In this document: in pieces, positions 8,802 through 18,827 of the stretch
Layout of the letters: each line of letters starts with the position of its first letter
Numbering within the stretch: position 1 is the first letter of the stretch
NCBI GenBank assembly: GCA_963829575.1
Contig: CAWHJF010000001.1
Location: 109,899 to 173,898 of the forward strand
From: KACC-23026 sp963829575
GTDB lineage: Bacteria; Bacillota; Bacilli; Bacillales; Sporolactobacillaceae
Length of the DNA stretch: 64,000 nucleotides
Reading direction: 5' to 3'
Translations under genes and position numbers: made by a program
The notes under the pieces: generated by a model
The model's input: the letters and a program-made list of their open reading frames with translations, nothing else
Database searches by the model: none
Told to the model about the DNA's origin: nothing

Positions 8802-9548
8802 CTAGATTTCAGCACTCCAACCCGTAAAGCGTTTCTTTAGCGGTCGGATCAAAGTAAACTCGAAAATAAGCGCTAAAAGACCAATTGTTATGATTCCAAC
8901 TAACACTAATGAAGAATTCCCAACCTCTCCACTTGAAGATATCAACCATCCAAGCCCGGAGTTTCCTCCAATCATTTCAGCAGCCACTAGAGAGCGCCAG
9001 GCAATCCCAAATCCAATAATTAATCCATTAATAGCGGATGGAAGAATGGATGGAAAATACACAAATCGTATGAGTTGTATCTTACTTGCTCCCAAAGATT
9101 GCGCGACTCTAAGGTATGAGATTTTTACCTGCTCCATTCCATGCATCACACTCACTAAAATGGGAAAAAAAGAGGCAATAATAATGACGGCAATCATTGG
9201 GGCATTCCCCAGTTGTAATAAGAGAATAAGAAGGGGTGCCCACGCCATAGGAGGCGTAGCTTGAAAAAACGACACCATTGGGCTTAAAAACAGACGGAAA
9301 GGAACAGATAGCCCAGCTAAAGTTCCAATAATAAAAGCTCCAATAGAAGCCAAAATAAACCCACAGAATAACCGATACAGACTGATCCCAATATGATGAT
9401 AATAACTAGCTGTACAAAGTTGTTTAATTAATTCTTTGAAAACAGGAATGGGACCCGGAAAGATCAATTCACTATACCCACGCGAAAATAAGTACCAAAC
9501 TAACAGAACAAACGGTATTGACAGTAACTTCCAACCTATTTTTTTCAT
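8802..9548 (-). CDS. ABC transporter permease, SsuC/TauC type
   Basis: A 248-residue inner-membrane permease with about six helices and the EAA-loop pattern SLGASKIQLIRFVYFPSILP (about 150-169) that docks on the ATPase. It belongs to the nitrate/sulfonate/taurine family. Its start overlaps the end of the binding-protein gene by four bases, showing translational coupling. Together with the next two genes it forms a complete importer. Confidence 0.88.
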   Translation of the reverse strand: MKKIGWKLLSIPFVLLVWYLFSRGYSELIFPGPIPVFKELIKQLCTASYYHHIGISLYRLFCGFILASIGAFIIGTLAGLSVPFRLFLSPMVSFFQATPPMAWAPLLILLLQLGNAPMIAVIIIASFFPILVSVMHGMEQVKISYLRVAQSLGASKIQLIRFVYFPSILPSAINGLIIGFGIAWRSLVAAEMIGGNSGLGWLISSSGEVGNSSLVLVGIITIGLLALIFEFTLIRPLKKRFTGWSAEI

Positions 9549-10558
9549 TTACCACTTACCGCTTGCAAATAACTTGTGTCAAAGAGTTTTTTCACCTCAA
9601 ATGGGCGACTAATCAGCTTGAGCTTATAATCTGCATCGGCAATTTTTTGATAAAACATATAATCTTTATTTGTAATGGTTGCATCAAAGGATTGTCGGTC
9701 AAGTGCTTTTTCAATAATGTCTTTGGCCGTCCACGTTTTATTTCCCTGTTTAATCGTTGGCAAATTAAAATTTTGGGCTAAGAGTTCACTCGCTTGTGCT
9801 TTATTATTGTTTATAAACTGAATTGCCGCGATATGTCCTTTTAAAAACTTTTTAACCTCATCAGGATGATCCTTTAAGAACGAATCACTCGCGATCACAA
9901 TGATTGCGGGATCAGGAAGTTCTTTTACAACCTTTACTCCCTGAAGCTCCGCCATTGTTAAGTAAGGTTCACCCGCAACCGCACCATCAATGGTTCCTTG
10001 TTTAGTCGCTTGAACCATATTTGGCATTTTCATCTGAACGAGAGAGACATCCTTCTCTGTAAGGTTGGTTTCTGGAAGAAGAAACCCTCTCATTAATAGA
10101 TCCACACCACTTCCTGTTACAGCTGTCCCTAGCTTTTTCCCTTTGATATCAGTTGCCTTTTGGATTCCAGATTTAGGACCCGCAATCAATCCAAACTTCC
10201 CGTTATCGACTTTAGCAATTGCCTTAACTTTAGCCCCTCTCGAAGCCCAGTTCACACCTGCTGGGACACCCGCATAAGCAATGTCTACTTTCCCAGAGGC
10301 CAGTGCTTTATATAGGTCAGGCCCATTACCAAAGGAAAAATACTGACTCTTTAATCCCTGTTTCTCCATAAGCCCCTTCTGTTGGGCAATAATCGCTGGA
10401 GCCATAGATAAAAGGTTAACATAGCCAATTTTAATGTCCTGACTTGCTTTTTTTGAATTAGAATGGGTCGATTGGTTGCCTTGCTTAGTTGTTCCACAAG
10501 CCGTCAAAACTAGAACGATACTTAAAATAAAACTGATCCACACTGCCCATTTTTTCAT
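9545..10558 (-). CDS. ABC transporter substrate-binding lipoprotein, SsuA/NMT1 type
   Basis: A 337-residue lipoprotein: signal peptide with lipobox LTACG (cysteine about 21), then a two-lobed binding domain with the family run KIGYVNLLSMAPAIIAQQKG (about 43-62). The family binds aliphatic sulfonates, taurine, nitrate or pyrimidine precursors. Sulfonate is favoured by the local sulfur context, but no desulfonation enzyme is next to it. Middle gene of the ATPase-binding protein-permease operon. Confidence 0.85.
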   Translation of the reverse strand: MKKWAVWISFILSIVLVLTACGTTKQGNQSTHSNSKKASQDIKIGYVNLLSMAPAIIAQQKGLMEKQGLKSQYFSFGNGPDLYKALASGKVDIAYAGVPAGVNWASRGAKVKAIAKVDNGKFGLIAGPKSGIQKATDIKGKKLGTAVTGSGVDLLMRGFLLPETNLTEKDVSLVQMKMPNMVQATKQGTIDGAVAGEPYLTMAELQGVKVVKELPDPAIIVIASDSFLKDHPDEVKKFLKGHIAAIQFINNNKAQASELLAQNFNLPTIKQGNKTWTAKDIIEKALDRQSFDATITNKDYMFYQKIADADYKLKLISRPFEVKKLFDTSYLQAVSGK

Positions 10559-10606
10559 TTTTTAAATTTCCTCCGATATTTGTATTGAACTGAAGCAACT
10601 GAAATC

Positions 10607-11416
10607 TTAAATTTGGTAATGATCGACTCCGTTTTGATGCATATGACCACTTTTGAGCGCATCCATTAGCATCTTTTTATAATGGTTAAAGAGGCTGGAT
10701 ACACGCATTTCGCTTTCTCTTGGACGCCGCAGTTCAATGGAGATCGGTTTGTCTAAAAATCCCCCTTGATGCTTCATCGCTAAAACCCGATCAGATAAAT
10801 AGATTGCCTCATCAATACTATGCGTAATTAAAATAATGGTCATTTCTGTTTCCCGTTGAATGCGAAGGAGTTCATCATGCAACTCCTCTCGTGTTTGAGC
10901 ATCAAGTGCACTGAATGGTTCATCCATTAATAAGATTTTGGGACGCGTAACAATGGCTCTGGCAATCGCGACCCGTTGCTTCATCCCACCAGATAAATCC
11001 GACACCTTTGCCGATTCATGTTTTTGCAAACCTACAATTTTCAGGATTTCACGACTCTTCTCTTGTTGGTCTCTTTTGGACATCCCTTGAATTTTCAATC
11101 CTAAAGAAACATTTTCAATAACGTTAAGCCAAGGAAATAGAGACAAATCCTGAAAAACAACGGCTCGGTCAGGGCCTGGCGCTTTAATTGGCGTTTCGTT
11201 TAAAAAGATTTTGCCGCTCGTAGGAATCAAAAAACCCGCAATGAGATTTAGTAACGAACTTTTTCCACATCCACTTGGACCAATAACGGAAATAAACTCC
11301 CCCTGCTTGACTTCAAAAGAGACATTTTTAAAAATTGGTGAGTTTTTATTATAAGATAAAGTTAAATCATCAATCTTAAGAAGAGGAGACATGACTTCCC
11401 TCTCGTTTTTTTGCAT
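10607..11416 (-). CDS. ABC transporter ATP-binding protein, SsuB/TauB type
   Basis: An ATPase of about 269 residues with Walker A GPSGCGKSS, Q-loop VFQDLSLFPW, signature LSGGMKQR, Walker B ILLMDEPF and switch histidine ITHSIDEA. First gene of the importer operon. Two starts are plausible: ATG 11416 after AGGTGG, or ATG 11392 after GAGAGGG; I give the longer. Upstream (about 11426-11445) the sequence TAGTCGGAATT loosely resembles CymR-type sites, a weak hint of cysteine-dependent control. Confidence 0.88.
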   Translation of the reverse strand: MQKNEREVMSPLLKIDDLTLSYNKNSPIFKNVSFEVKQGEFISVIGPSGCGKSSLLNLIAGFLIPTSGKIFLNETPIKAPGPDRAVVFQDLSLFPWLNVIENVSLGLKIQGMSKRDQQEKSREILKIVGLQKHESAKVSDLSGGMKQRVAIARAIVTRPKILLMDEPFSALDAQTREELHDELLRIQRETEMTIILITHSIDEAIYLSDRVLAMKHQGGFLDKPISIELRRPRESEMRVSSLFNHYKKMLMDALKSGHMHQNGVDHYQI

Positions 11417-11603
11417 GCGCACCACCTGAATTCCGACTAATATTATATGTTTAATTATAGTTTAATTGTTTCCAAGTGATTCGTCAATCTCACTCATTTA
11501 AGAAAAGGCATCTACAAATTAAAGAGGAATTTTAAAAATTAAGTAGGATAAATAAATAAGTGAATGTTACACAGTCCATATTCTCATCATTTTTTACAAC
11601 CTA

Positions 11604-11637
11604 AAAAAATCACTTCTCTAGGAGAAAAGTGATTACG
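11604..11637 (-). terminator. Intrinsic terminator of the metallo-hydrolase gene
   Basis: AATCACTTCTC and its partner arm with AAAAGTGATT form a stem with a short loop; on the minus strand it is followed by a run of seven T. Confidence 0.75.
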
Positions 11638-11690
11638 AAATTTAATATCTAGAATTACTCTGGATGTTCCTAACGTGATCGAATAACGGG

Positions 11691-12437
11691 TCAACTCAAG
11701 GTCAGACTCTCTCCAGGTTTCAATATTTGAACCGAGACCTGTTTTGCGTTGGCCGCCGCATGCAAACGAACCAAAGCCGCTTCTGTCTCCCTATAATGGG
11801 GTGGAGAATGAAAGGAGGCATAATGAATTGGAACCAAGTTATGAGCCGATAAGACCTTTGCTGCCGAAACAGCCTGTTCTGGAAGAAGGCAAATCGGTTC
11901 CCCACTAGGCTCAAGGTCTGGATCTTCAATAATAGCTCCATTAATTGGCAGGAAGGCGACATCAAAAGGGCCGTACTGTTTGGACATACGCCACCAATAC
12001 CCATGCCAGAGGGTATCGCCGCTATGGAGCACCGTGTGTGTGCCATCTTTAATAATCCAAGAGACTTGGTTGTCACCCAAACCATCAACAGAATAAGAGG
12101 CGGTCAGTTCAAAGTCCCCCACCGTGACAGAATCCCCTAATCCCAGTTCGATTAGATTGAGTTGTTTAGAGATATCCGGTTCAACAATGGAATGCTCCGG
12201 AATATAGACCGGGACATCCTTCCTAATAAATTCGAGAATGGCTTGAGGATCAAAGTGATCGGAATGGGTATGCGTAATCAACACAGCTTTCACAGATTCA
12301 AGTTCCGTTAATGGGTAAAATGCTGTTCTCGGTTCTCCAAAAAAACCAGTATTGACGTTATATATAGGGTCTATGACAATCGAAGTCGTTTTGGTCTGCA
12401 GGATCACACCTGACCAAGGTAACCGTTTAATGAACAT
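11691..12437 (-). CDS. Metallo-beta-lactamase-fold hydrolase (UlaG-like)
   Basis: A 248-residue cytosolic protein with the metal-binding motif THTHSDHFD (about 57-65), the aspartate in LHSGDTLWHG and a later histidine in VPIHYASFH. The pattern fits the UlaG/YtkL-like group of metallo-hydrolases, whose substrates vary. The start ATG 12437 has AAGG upstream and begins a typical fold (MFIKRLPWSGVILQ); the longer open frame adds 44 codons with no family resemblance. Monocistronic. Confidence 0.78.
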   Translation of the reverse strand: MFIKRLPWSGVILQTKTTSIVIDPIYNVNTGFFGEPRTAFYPLTELESVKAVLITHTHSDHFDPQAILEFIRKDVPVYIPEHSIVEPDISKQLNLIELGLGDSVTVGDFELTASYSVDGLGDNQVSWIIKDGTHTVLHSGDTLWHGYWWRMSKQYGPFDVAFLPINGAIIEDPDLEPSGEPICLLPEQAVSAAKVLSAHNLVPIHYASFHSPPHYRETEAALVRLHAAANAKQVSVQILKPGESLTLS

Positions 12438-12715
12438 AAGGAATCGCCTTCTTTGGTATCGATTTTTAGAATTCTGTGTACAGCCTGATCTCACGGTAAA
12501 AAAGACCTCACCCACCTCGCACCTATAACTAGATTCGAAACTGGCTTCGACAATCCAGATTTCGCTCATTCGCTTCCTTTATTCTTTGATTCAAAGACAA
12601 TTCCCCAAGCGTCTCCTCACGTTTTCGTATGGAGACCATGAACGTAAAAGCGAGGATATTCAATTTTATCATCGGAACAGGTCCTTTCTTGCCTTATTTT
12701 TTATAACCACCCAAT

Positions 12716-13420
12716 TTAAACCAGATCTTGCAACTTGGAAACTAACAATCTATTTTCAATGAGACCCAAGAATCGGAGCGCTTCCCGTTCACTGATCGTT
12801 TGGTCCTCATCATAGAGATGCTTTGAGAACTTAACGATTCCACTACGATTGCCTAACCGGTCCATTTGGTTTTTCATTAATTGAGAGTTACATAAGACCG
12901 CCACTTTTTGAACAAATGGCATGAGCCATAACTGCAAGTCTTCCCAAACGGCCGTCACCTCAGGAGAAAATACAAAAATACGACCCTCTAACAACATATA
13001 ACGGTTGTCCACGAGTAACTTGATCTCTCCTTTTTTTAAAAGAAGGGCCATGCTTTTAATTTGTTGTGAGATCTGTTTGACGTCCGATTCACTGAGCGGA
13101 CCGGTAATTCGCCATGCAATGACATTATTCATAACATCTACATCATAAATAAAGCGTTGTTTAAGCGGCTTTCTTTGTTCCCTTCTCATAAGAACCGCTC
13201 TCGGCGAAAACTGGTCCTCCTCAAACAAATAAGACAAATCGACATCAAGCGCATTCGCTAACTTCCCTATATTAATTAAGGAAACATTCTTTTCTCCCCG
13301 TTCAATTGCCCCGACATATGAGCGATCGAGTTCAGCAAGAGTGGCAAGCGACTCTTGAGTCATCCCAACCTTCAATCTCAACTCCTTAATTCTTCTACCG
13401 AAATCCAGTCGTATATCCAT
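12716..13420 (-). CDS. XRE-family transcriptional regulator with a C-terminal sensor-like domain
   Basis: A 234-residue protein. The N-terminal helix-turn-helix (KVGMTQESLATLAELDRSYV, about 17-36) is of the Cro/C1 type. The C-terminal 150 residues are not a peptidase or cupin; segments such as LLVDNRYMLLEGR suggest a STAS/SpoIIAA-like alpha/beta fold, tentative. Start ATG 13420 follows GAGGGG; the frame upstream lacks homology. It lies downstream of selA behind a terminator, so it is probably not part of the sel unit. Confidence 0.72.
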   Translation of the reverse strand: MDIRLDFGRRIKELRLKVGMTQESLATLAELDRSYVGAIERGEKNVSLINIGKLANALDVDLSYLFEEDQFSPRAVLMRREQRKPLKQRFIYDVDVMNNVIAWRITGPLSESDVKQISQQIKSMALLLKKGEIKLLVDNRYMLLEGRIFVFSPEVTAVWEDLQLWLMPFVQKVAVLCNSQLMKNQMDRLGNRSGIVKFSKHLYDEDQTISEREALRFLGLIENRLLVSKLQDLV

Positions 13421-13537
13421 GCATTCAGATCCCCTCGTTCCTTCTATGGTTATTATAGACCGCCATGTTGAACGTGTTCTACGGACTATGAGACTCATTT
13501 TCCAAAAAAGATTTTGAATCTCAAAAAACGGAATTAC

Positions 13538-13570
13538 AAAAAGGCCTTATCAACTTGATAAGGCCTTTTT
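13538..13570. terminator. Strong bidirectional terminator after selA
   Basis: A perfect stem AAAAAGGCCTTATC with its complement around the loop AACTTG, ending in T-runs on both strands. Confidence 0.88.
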
Positions 13571-13609
13571 CAACTAATACGGTATTACATAAGAAAACAC
13601 TTAGAGCAG

Positions 13610-15037
13610 CTAGTCCATTTTTAGCTCACAAACGTCGCTTACTGTTTGGACTAACTGGTCGATCTCACCCGGAAGAATGGTACGGAAATCGAGTCGAATT
13701 TGGTCCTTTGCCACTCGAACGATAACCGGAGGCGTACTTTCTCGAAAAGCGCGTTCGACTTGGTGGACAGACTGGTTTGTAAAGGTAAAAGCAACAGATT
13801 TTGTAGGGATTGAAAGACCGGGGAGTGTGCCACCACCCACTTCTGAAACGTCATCCGTGATCTCAACTTCCACGTCCACCCTGCTCGTTTGAAGCTTATG
13901 TACAAATTCTTTCGCTTTGTCTTCTATGTCCGATAGAGGCAGAAGGATTTCCCTCAGTGTTGGAATTTGCTCTTTCGCTTGATCTGGAAGTAAATAGAGA
14001 CGGAGTGTGGCTTCAAGTGCTGCAAGGGTCATTTTGTCGACTCTCAACACCCGAGCCAACTGATTTTTCTTTAATCTTTGGATCCATTCCTTTTTCCCGG
14101 CAATGATACCCGCCTGAGGTCCACCCAATAATTTGTCCCCGCTAAAAGACACCACATCAATCCCTGTGGCAATCACGTCTTGAATGAGCGGTTCATCACC
14201 GATCCCGTTTTTTCCCAAATCCATTAACACACCACTTCCAAGATCCTCATAAACCGGAACGTTGTGTGTGGTCCCAAGTCTGACGAGTTCTGCGGTCGAA
14301 ACAGATTCCGTAAATCCGATCATTCGAAAATTGCTAGGGTGAACCTTCATTAAGAGGGCGGTGTCCTCATGGATCGCCCGTTCATAGTCAAAGAGATGGG
14401 TCTTATTGCTTGTCCCCACTTCTTTTAAAAACGCTCCGCTTTCAGCCATGATTTCGGACACACGAAATGACCCGCCTATTTCCACAAGTTGGCCTCTGGA
14501 AACCACCACTTCTTTCTTATCAGCCATTTCTCTTAAAATCAAATAGACAGCTGCCGCATTATTATTCACAACCATCGCACTCTCAGCTCCAGTTAATCGA
14601 CAAACAAGCGCTTCAATATGGCTGTGACGGGAGCCACGCTTTCCCGCTTCAATATCATATTCCAAATTGGAATATCCTGAAGCGACCTCAACGACGTGCT
14701 TTATGGCAGACTCCCCAAGCACCGCGCGGCCAAGATTGGTATGCAAAACGATCCCAGTTCCATTGATGACCTTTTGGAGCTTTGGGGACAACCAATCCAC
14801 TAGCGTAGTTTTTACTTCATCAGTCAATAGATCAAGGACAGGTCGGTCGCTAATGTCGCGCTGCCCCTTTAAAATGTCCTCGCGCCATTTAATTGTGATG
14901 TGCTGTGCACAGGCCACGAGTAAGTCATGGGGTGCTTGCCAGTTTGCTGCAAAAGCCTGAATTTCCGGGTGTTTAACTAACTGATGGATGCTCGGAATGG
15001 CCCTTAATTGGTTTTGAAAATTTGGACCTTTGGCCAC
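13610..15037 (-). CDS. selA: L-seryl-tRNA(Sec) selenium transferase
   Basis: SelA converts seryl-tRNA(Sec) to selenocysteyl-tRNA(Sec) with selenophosphate. The 475-residue length is usual. Seen are the N-terminal helical domain, VINGTGIVLHTNLGRA (about 89-104), and the pyridoxal-phosphate lysine in SFSGDKLLGGPQAG (lysine near 301). GTG is the start, with GGGGTAGGAAAA upstream. It is last in the order selB-selD-selA on the minus strand, with repeat-like sequence in the 176-bp gap after selD. Confidence 0.95.
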   Translation of the reverse strand: MAKGPNFQNQLRAIPSIHQLVKHPEIQAFAANWQAPHDLLVACAQHITIKWREDILKGQRDISDRPVLDLLTDEVKTTLVDWLSPKLQKVINGTGIVLHTNLGRAVLGESAIKHVVEVASGYSNLEYDIEAGKRGSRHSHIEALVCRLTGAESAMVVNNNAAAVYLILREMADKKEVVVSRGQLVEIGGSFRVSEIMAESGAFLKEVGTSNKTHLFDYERAIHEDTALLMKVHPSNFRMIGFTESVSTAELVRLGTTHNVPVYEDLGSGVLMDLGKNGIGDEPLIQDVIATGIDVVSFSGDKLLGGPQAGIIAGKKEWIQRLKKNQLARVLRVDKMTLAALEATLRLYLLPDQAKEQIPTLREILLPLSDIEDKAKEFVHKLQTSRVDVEVEITDDVSEVGGGTLPGLSIPTKSVAFTFTNQSVHQVERAFRESTPPVIVRVAKDQIRLDFRTILPGEIDQLVQTVSDVCELKMD

Positions 15038-15064
15038 TTTTCCTACCCCCCTTTTATGATTTTT

Positions 15065-15200
15065 TAAGCAAAAAAAGGCTGTCCAAAAAATAAGGATCCG
15101 CCCCCATCAAAACAACCACATTAAATCTTGGCTTTTCTGACAAAAACCAGTTATGGTGTCTAGAGCACGGGGGCAGACCCTTTTTAGTCAGCCTCTAAAT
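15065..15200. repeat. Intergenic repeat related to 22757-22862
   Basis: The ends AAAAAGGCTG and TTAGTCAGCCTCT form an inverted pair, and an inner GGGGGCAGACCC is close to GGGTCAGACCC at 22757-22862. It lies between selD and selA. It may act as a terminator or attenuator; it could also be a miniature repeat. Confidence 0.5.
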
Positions 15201-15213
15201 TCTTACGAGCGGT

Positions 15214-16266
15214 TTATTTTACAAAGATTTGACTTGGGTGTTCCTGAACCGCTGTGCCAATCCAAGTGGCATCCACAACGCCTGCTTTTTTAAGAGCTTC
15301 CACCGCGTCGTTCGCTTGGGCTTCTGGCACTGCGATGAGCAGGCCGCCAGATGTAACGGCATCACAGAGAATCCACTGAGTCCGTTCATCAATGGCCTCT
15401 GCATATTGAATATCGTCTTTTAGCCAGCGATGATTGGCCTTGGTCCCACCAGGAACAAAATCGGCTTCGACAAGTTCCTTCGTGCCTTCCAAAACAGGTA
15501 CTTTGTCAAAATAAATCTCAAGGCCAACACGAGCGCCAGCCGCCATTTCTTTCGCGTGACCAAGCAAGCCAAAGCCGGTCACATCTGTACACGCATGGAC
15601 ATCAAAATTCTGCAACACTTCGGCAGCTGTTTTGTTCAGCGTCGCCATCACTTGGATCACGCGCTCCAACTGCGCATCCGTCAGCCCATCCTTCTTGATC
15701 GCAGTGGTTTGAATTCCCACTCCAATCGGTTTAGTTAGGATTAAGGCATCGCCTGGCTTCGCCCCACTGTTTGCCCATACCTTGTCCGGATGAACGACAC
15801 CCGTTACCGATAGACCAAATTTAGGTTCATTATCATCAATAGAGTGCCCGCCAACAAGAACGGCGCCAGCCTCTTGAACTTTGTCGCTTGCTCCTCTTAA
15901 AATATCAGCTAAAACAGACATATCAAGGACGTTCACAGGAAAGCCTACAATATTCATCACAGTAAGCGGTTTTCCGCCCATGGCATAGACATCGCTTAAT
16001 GAGTTCGCTGCAGCAATTTGCCCGAACATATAGGGGTCATCGACAATTGGTGTAAAATAATCGACCGTTTGGATTAAGGCAGTGTCCTCTGAAATCTTGT
16101 AAACACCCGCATCATCTGACGTATCAAGACCGACTAACAAATTGGGATCTGGTACACTTTTAGGTAAATGACGCAAAACTTGCGCCAGGTCTTCTGGACC
16201 AATTTTGCATCCTCAGCCACCTTTACTTGAGAGATGCGTCAGCTTGATTTTATCTCGATCTGTCAT
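15214..16266 (-). CDS. selD: Selenide, water dikinase; itself a selenoprotein (in-frame TGA)
   Basis: SelD makes selenophosphate from selenide and ATP. The conventional open frame begins only at 16176, inside the protein. Read from ATG 16266 the frame gives MTDRDKIKLTHLSSKGG, then TGA at 16213-16215, then GCKIGPEDLAQVL and on into the known body (LVGLDTSDDAGVY, HSIDD, GFGLLGHAKEMA). UGA falls at codon 18, exactly the catalytic Cys/Sec position of the family G(C/U)GCK motif. Full length is 350 residues with Sec, the usual size. A hairpin after the TGA could serve as SECIS. The middle gene of selB-selD-selA. Confidence 0.93.
16173..16215 (-). promoter_or_regulatory. Candidate SECIS element after the selD UGA
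   Basis: In the mRNA, directly after UGA, GCAAAA (16208-16203) can pair with UUUUGC (16178-16173), enclosing a smaller stem GGUC/GACC with the loop CAGAA. Position and size fit a bacterial SECIS read by SelB; not tested by folding. Confidence 0.55.
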
Positions 16267-16379
16267 GTCTGTTTTCACCCCCTAATCTTATATCTACTTA
16301 ATTTTACTGTGTTTTAATAGGGAATTCCAATTTGAGGAATGTTCACTGCCATTAGTTGATTTTGGGACATATGCTTGGA

Positions 16380-16450
16380 GGGATTTTGGGGGTGGTTGGT
16401 TCCCGTAACGCGCCTCAAATCTTGTTACGGGCCTACCAATGCTCCCCAAT
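16380..16450. repeat. Intergenic inverted motif with CCCGTAAC
   Basis: TTCCCGTAACGCG and TTGTTACGGGCC face each other and resemble words in 2160-2380. The rest of the selB-selD gap has no supported gene. Confidence 0.35.
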
Positions 16451-16507
16451 GAGACCACAATCCATAAGTCCCATTCAACCACTATTAGCCTTTCAAAGCC
16501 GCTCCCC

Positions 16508-18409
16508 CTAAACTTCTTTCAGCCACTTTCTTTGATCCCCATCTCTTTCCGTCACCTTTAATTCGTCAAGCCTCTCTAAAAATAAAACAAGATTCTTGCG
16601 CGACACATCTAAACTCGCTTTAGCTTCTTTAATACCAAAGGCTTTACCTTCTGTGCCTTTATACAAATTCTGAACGAGTTCCTCAAAAACCTCTGAATGA
16701 ATCATATGCGTCTCATCAAGCTCAAGCGCAAAGCCATTTTGCAGAACATAATGCTTCCACTCAGCATGTAGCTCTTTAGGAACCTGTTCAGTGATCAGAT
16801 AGTCTTCCCACACCGTTGGGCTCAACCCATCTTTCTTCAGGTGCTCTAGCGCCCGCTCCATACGCATTTTCCATTGTTTTGGGAAATTCGGCTCAAACTC
16901 CCCCCACGCAAGATAGTGCTGATGGCTTTTCACCAGGCCATGTTCGATTTCATAATCCACTAGCCACTCGACCAATTTTTTAGGAAAACGACCCTCTAAC
17001 ATCTGCAGACATTCCGCTTTGTTCATTCCGTAGCGCATTGGAAACTGGTCATGATAGCGGTGCAAAGCTTCTTGTATTTGATCATTGGCCTGCCTCATCG
17101 TATCTATTGAGGTGTACAACCCCTCACCGACTTCCACCACTTGATTCCGATCTTTTAAACGATTCAAAAGGGAACCGAAGTCCGCTTCCGTTAAACCAGA
17201 TAAATTCAGCAAATCATGTTGCGTCATTAAGGACTGCGCATCTAACATTTCTATTAGTCGCTCTTCTGGCGTACCTTCTGCTTTTTGCTTCAATTTTTGT
17301 ACCGTTCCTTCGCCATACCGATACCTTCGTCCCATAGGATCAATCACCCAGCCGCCACCAAGTGTCTCAACTGGTGAAGGCCTTCGGATCACAAAACGAT
17401 CGCCTCGGAGTACAATCACCGGTTCATCTAAACGAATCTGACAAAATACCTCATCGCCAAGACCGGCTTCCTTTCGATCAAAAAAGAGGATCTTCCCCAT
17501 AACTTCTGCCGTTCCCGAATGAAACTTTACCGGGGCACGTTGCTTTAATGGGTACTCGAGATCTTGAACCAAATTGAGAGCAACATCAAGCGTTATCGTG
17601 GGTTTAAAATCGGAAGAACTTGAAACGAGAACATCCCCACGTTTGATGTCCTCTTTAGCGATCCCGCTCAGATTGATGGCAGCCCGTTGCCCGGCATAGG
17701 CCCGCTCCCTCTGTTCACTATGCACTTGAAGTTCTCGTGCTTTGGCCGTTAACCCTTTTGGAAGAATGAACAAACGTTCTCCCGATTCCACCATCCCGCC
17801 ATACACGACACCGCGTACAATCGTTCCATGACCTTGTATCGTAAAAACTTGGTCAATCGGCAAACGAAACACACCCGTCGCTTTTCGTTCTGGAACCTCA
17901 TTTAAAGCTTTTTGTATCACGACTTTGAGCGTTTCAAGACCTGTCCCTGTCACACTATCCACACGAACAAGGGGGCATTGCTCGAAAATGGTGCCTTCCA
18001 CCGCCATGCGAATATCGTCTTCTACTAAATCAAGAAAATCGGCTTCGACATGATCCATTTTTGTAATGGCAATCACGCCATGGGTGATCCCCAAAAAGGA
18101 GAGAATCTCAAGATGCTCTCGCGTTTGCGGCATCACTCCTTCATCTGCGGCAATCACCACCACAACGAGATCAATGCCTGCCACACCAGCAATCATTTGC
18201 CGAATGAATTTTTCGTGACCTGGCACGTCCACAATCGACACGTCATAATCCCCTAATGGGAACTTCGCAAATCCGAGCTCGATGGAAATATTCCGTTCTT
18301 TTTCCTCTTTTAGGCGATCTGTATCAATACCAGTTAACGCCTTGGTCAGGGTGGTCTTCCCATGATCAATGTGACCTGCCATCCCAATCGTGTAATACCG
18401 AGAGGCCAT
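16508..18409 (-). CDS. selB: Selenocysteine-specific elongation factor
   Basis: SelB delivers Sec-tRNA(Sec) to UGA codons bearing a SECIS. The 633-residue protein starts with the GTPase domain (GHIDHGKTT, about 10-18; DVPGHE; TKMDHV), two EF-Tu-like beta domains, then C-terminal winged-helix repeats that bind SECIS RNA (for example the end region FGIKEAKASLDVSRKNLVLF). Start ATG 18409 has AAGGTG upstream. First gene of the sel group. Confidence 0.95.
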   Translation of the reverse strand: MASRYYTIGMAGHIDHGKTTLTKALTGIDTDRLKEEKERNISIELGFAKFPLGDYDVSIVDVPGHEKFIRQMIAGVAGIDLVVVVIAADEGVMPQTREHLEILSFLGITHGVIAITKMDHVEADFLDLVEDDIRMAVEGTIFEQCPLVRVDSVTGTGLETLKVVIQKALNEVPERKATGVFRLPIDQVFTIQGHGTIVRGVVYGGMVESGERLFILPKGLTAKARELQVHSEQRERAYAGQRAAINLSGIAKEDIKRGDVLVSSSSDFKPTITLDVALNLVQDLEYPLKQRAPVKFHSGTAEVMGKILFFDRKEAGLGDEVFCQIRLDEPVIVLRGDRFVIRRPSPVETLGGGWVIDPMGRRYRYGEGTVQKLKQKAEGTPEERLIEMLDAQSLMTQHDLLNLSGLTEADFGSLLNRLKDRNQVVEVGEGLYTSIDTMRQANDQIQEALHRYHDQFPMRYGMNKAECLQMLEGRFPKKLVEWLVDYEIEHGLVKSHQHYLAWGEFEPNFPKQWKMRMERALEHLKKDGLSPTVWEDYLITEQVPKELHAEWKHYVLQNGFALELDETHMIHSEVFEELVQNLYKGTEGKAFGIKEAKASLDVSRKNLVLFLERLDELKVTERDGDQRKWLKEV

Positions 18410-18587
18410 CCAAACACCTTCTCTCAACCTTAAACTTTTCCACGTCTTTCAATCAGTACGCGTTTACTTTGTTACTATTATAAGGGCTAGTAAAAAAATA
18501 AAGCTAACAAATCGTTTTTTTAAAACGGAATCCGGTTACATTAGATAAGTATGGAGCGTTGCGTTTCTAATTAAACGCAAGCCCATT

Positions 18588-18667
18588 AAAAAAAGAGGCG
18601 ACTTAGGATGATCGTCAGACACCCTCGTATTGAGGGATCTGAATCTCCTTTGTAGTCAGCCTCTTTT
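18588..18667. terminator. Long hairpin upstream of selB
   Basis: AAAAAGAGGC at the left pairs with GCCTCTTTT at the right, around inner CCCTC/GAGGG. It may terminate transcription of the decayed genes to its right before the selB promoter; it resembles the other GAGGCTGAC-type hairpins in the window. Confidence 0.55.
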
Positions 18668-18673
18668 CTGGTT

Positions 18674-18815
18674 CTATTTATCTGTAATCGTCGTCCAGGT
18701 TTGCTCAAATTCGACACGGTCCTTAAGCGTTTGCGAAATGGGACAATTTCGGTCAAACATTTTTTAACGCCCGTTCCGGTTGTGGCTCCTCTTTGGCATT
18801 GCGGACCCCACGCCT
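18674..18815 (-). pseudogene. OsmC-family gene remnant
   Basis: The C-terminal end of an OsmC-like protein survives: NCPISQTLKDRVEFEQTW to TAG at 18674. Upstream coding sequence (VRNAKEEPQPERALKN) is in another frame, joined at a run of six A, showing a frameshift. The rest of the gene is gone. Confidence 0.65.
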
Positions 18816-18827
18816 ACTTTTCTTAGT

